Source: Bradyrhizobium sp. LTSP885 (GTDB taxonomy: Bacteria > Pseudomonadota > Alphaproteobacteria > Rhizobiales > Xanthobacteraceae). Taken from it: a stretch of 64,000 bases of DNA. The notes beneath the pieces are model-generated. The model saw nothing but the letters and a program-made list of their open reading frames with translations, searched no databases and was not told where the DNA came from. Of this stretch, positions 62,052 through 64,000 are shown one piece after another; position 1 is the stretch's first letter; each line of letters opens with the position of its first letter. The stretch is from contig NZ_JYMT01000011.1 of assembly GCF_000938305.1 (NCBI RefSeq), positions 1-64,000 of the forward strand. The letters are read 5' to 3'. The position numbers were made by a program, and so were the translations under genes.

Positions 62052-63019
62052 GTTTCCAGCCGGCTTCTTGTGCCTTGTTGTGGGCCGTCGGCATCGGCGG
62101 CGACAGATCGCCCGCACGTGGTATCGGGATAGCCGCAGCCGATGTTCGCGAGATACCACGAGCCTATCCGGGCAAACAAGATGCCGCAATGTGCAAGGGT
62201 TCCTCGGAAGGGTTCTTCGGAGCAACGTTGCCGTGACTGGCGGAGCGAGCCCTCGCTTTCGCGAAGCGGCTCTGCAGGGTCTGTTTGAAGTCCACCCGCC
62301 AATCACTGAGTTGCCCGACGGCGCAAGCCCTTGTGCGAAAATATTTCGCTTTATCAGAAGCGCAACTCAGTGTATGAATCTCCCCGTCCCACCCGATTGA
62401 GGGGCGAGCGCACGTCACGAACGCGCGGTGGGATGCGGTGGACGCTGATTGCGCAACTGACGAGAGCGCGTGAAGCGGACAGCGAAGTCGTGCAGGCCTG
62501 ACGCCCCCAGTGGTAGGTGTCCTATCAGCAAGAGGCTACGCCCCGTGCTGATGGCGGTGACAAGCAAGCCTAGTCTCGCCGGGGAGAGCACGTATAAGCC
62601 GTAACCCATCGCGCAGGGAAAGCCGGAGTGCCTCCGCTGGACCTGTATGCTCGTGTGCGTTTCCTTTTCTACTCTTGCACACGAGACCGCGGGTGCAGCG
62701 TGCACCCGGCTTTCCCTGCGCCCTCTGCTTAGAGAGGGCGGAACGAAGAGCAAAGCTCGGGCGAATCATGTCGCGAGAATGCGGAGCTGCGTCCCCATCC
62801 ACAGTGTCATCGCCCGGCCTGTGCGCAATTGCGCACATGGACCGGGCGACCCAGTACGCCGCGGCGCATCGACTCAATCACTGACGTCTCTGGAATACTG
62901 GATCGCCCGGACAAGCCGGGCGACGACAGCACCAACCTGGTCAGAGCATCGCCTCGCATCACGCCCCGCAAAAAATCGCGATTGCCCGCCGCCACATCTT
63001 CAGGCAATGACGGCCGCAA
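62052..63019. other. Long gene-free stretch with repeats
   Basis: No gene is supported. Inverted repeat GCGCAGGGAAAGCCGG (62611-62626) / CCGGCTTTCCCTGCGC (62706-62721) encloses a 79-base centre. A second set, CGCCCGG...CCGGGCGA with the core GTGCGCAATTGCGCAC, and GATCGCCCGGACAAGCCGGGCGA lie at about 62812-62925. All look like dispersed rhizobial intergenic elements. Confidence 0.65.
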
Positions 63020-63892
63020 ATGAACAAAAGCTTCGAGGAAACTGCCGCTCGTCTGGCACCGGCGATTTTTGTCGTGCTGTGGAGCACGGGATTCATCGCC
63101 ACCAAATACGTCATCAACAATGCCGAGCCGCTGACCTATCTGGCGATCCGGATGGCGCTCGTGGTGGTGGTGATGGCTGTTATCGCCGCGGTCGCGCGGC
63201 CGAAATGGCCTGATTGGACCGGCGTGATGCACAGCGCGGTGGCTGGCATCCTGGTGCATGGCATCTATCTCGGCGGCACCGCAATCGCGATCGCGCATTC
63301 GATACCGGCCGGGCTGTCGGCGCTGATCCCGGGCCTGCAGCCGATCCTGACCTCGACGATTGCCAACCGCTGGTTAGGGGAGCGCGTCACGCCGCTGCAA
63401 TGGGGCGGGCTTGTGCTCGGTCTCGCCGGTGTCGTCTTGATCCTGCACAACCGGCCGATGACGGGCGAGGCGGGCTGGGGCTGGTTCGCTTCCGGCGTCT
63501 CGCTGATCAGCATCACGCTCGGCACGCTCTATCAGCGGCGCTACTGCAACGCGATCGACTGGCGCGCCGGCAATCTCGTGCAGTACATCGCGGTCACGAT
63601 CTTCTTTGCGATCGGCGCATGGCTGTTCGAAGCCAATGTCGTGCACTGGACCGGCGAATTCATCCTGGGCCTGGCGTGGCTGGTGTTTGCGCTGTCGATC
63701 GGTTCGATCGGGCTGTTGTACTGGCTGATCCGCCACCATGCCGCGACCTCGGTCGCGAGCCTGTTCTATCTGGTGCCGGCGGTGACCGCGCTGATGGCCT
63801 ATGTGCTGTTCGGCGAGCGGCTCGACACTGTCGCGATCGTGGGCATGGCCGCTTGCGCAGGGGCGGTGCTGCTGGTCAATCGTCGCGCTTAG
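63020..63892 (+). CDS. EamA-family (DMT) inner-membrane exporter
   Basis: 290 residues, ten predicted helices in two EamA repeats: FVVLWSTGFIATKYVINNAE and GLSALIPGLQPILTSTIANR in the first, LYWLIRHHAATSVASLFYLV and FGERLDTVAIVGM in the second. Paralogue of the gene at 7223. Substrate unknown. Its stop overlaps that of the convergent photolyase gene. Confidence 0.85.
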   Translation: MNKSFEETAARLAPAIFVVLWSTGFIATKYVINNAEPLTYLAIRMALVVVVMAVIAAVARPKWPDWTGVMHSAVAGILVHGIYLGGTAIAIAHSIPAGLSALIPGLQPILTSTIANRWLGERVTPLQWGGLVLGLAGVVLILHNRPMTGEAGWGWFASGVSLISITLGTLYQRRYCNAIDWRAGNLVQYIAVTIFFAIGAWLFEANVVHWTGEFILGLAWLVFALSIGSIGLLYWLIRHHAATSVASLFYLVPAVTALMAYVLFGERLDTVAIVGMAACAGAVLLVNRRA

Positions 63893-64000
63893 TCCTTGCC
63901 GCGGATCTTGGCGTAGGCGGCCAGCGCGCGCTCGCGGCCCTGCTTGTGATCGACGATCGGCTGCGGATAGGTCTTGCCGAGTTCGATGCCGGCGCTTGCG
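63889..64000 (-). CDS. phrB: DNA photolyase C-terminal end (partial)
   Basis: Only the last 36 codons are in the window: LGKTYPQPIVDHKQGRERAL followed by AAYAKIRGKD. YP-PIVDH--gRerAL-aY is the conserved C terminus of cryptochrome/photolyase proteins, which repair pyrimidine dimers with light. The stop codon shares bases with the stop of the convergent EamA gene. Confidence 0.8.
   Translation of the reverse strand, partial: ASAGIELGKTYPQPIVDHKQGRERALAAYAKIRGKD

Overview
The window looks like the chromosome of a Bradyrhizobium-type alphaproteobacterium. Evidence: GC-rich core genes, rhizobial small-protein families, and several families of palindromic intergenic repeats typical of that genus. 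Three parts can be seen: left core chromosome (1-18.9 kb), a stack of tRNA-Arg(TCG)-anchored insertions (18.9-58.3 kb), and right core chromosome (58.3-64 kb).

Left core. An IS4-type transposase is followed by a fatty-acyl/CoA cluster (thiolase, DUF35 OB-fold partner, MaoC hydratase, SDR dehydrogenase). Next come a DapA-like lyase, a NUDIX hydrolase, an EamA exporter and a large PAS-domain sensor kinase. A series of small envelope proteins, FolD and a Tat-exported beta-lactamase-like hydrolase complete it.

Island stack. Four copies or pieces of one tRNA-Arg gene lie at 18.93, 19.81, 23.58 and 58.27 kb. Only the 23.58 kb copy is canonical. The main element (23.66-58.27 kb) is bounded by a 42-bp direct repeat (anticodon loop to 5' end of the tRNA). 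It has a tyrosine integrase at its right end, and paired TTGGCTC arm-type sites at both ends. Its left part holds Ku, small rhizobial proteins and a serine recombinase. Its middle part (28.9-49.2 kb) is plasmid-like: an iteron-type Rep gene with four 22-bp-spaced iterons, a CHC2 primase-like protein, a Replic_Relax protein, two TraG/VirD4-like ATPases and a large structured inverted repeat resembling a transfer origin. HicBA and an AlpA-like excisionase are also there. No VirB-type channel and no recognisable relaxase were seen. Embedded in it are two secreted proteins whose style (S74 tail-fibre protein with an internal SGNH hydrolase; GYxWSxxxGWIN repeat protein) is that of Patescibacteria/Parcubacteria.

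The right part of the element (49.2-57 kb) carries candidate defence genes: an HsdR_N-nuclease/P-loop NTPase fusion, an AlbA_2 protein paired with a PD-(D/E)xK nuclease, and two membrane proteins. These modules are separated by two decayed copies of the integrase 3' end, which suggests stepwise accretion next to the integrase.

Right core. Small secreted proteins, a TPR protein, a YkgJ-type cysteine cluster protein, an EamA exporter and the 3' end of a photolyase gene. No CRISPR array, rRNA or complete prophage was seen. All functions are read from sequence motifs; no database search was run.
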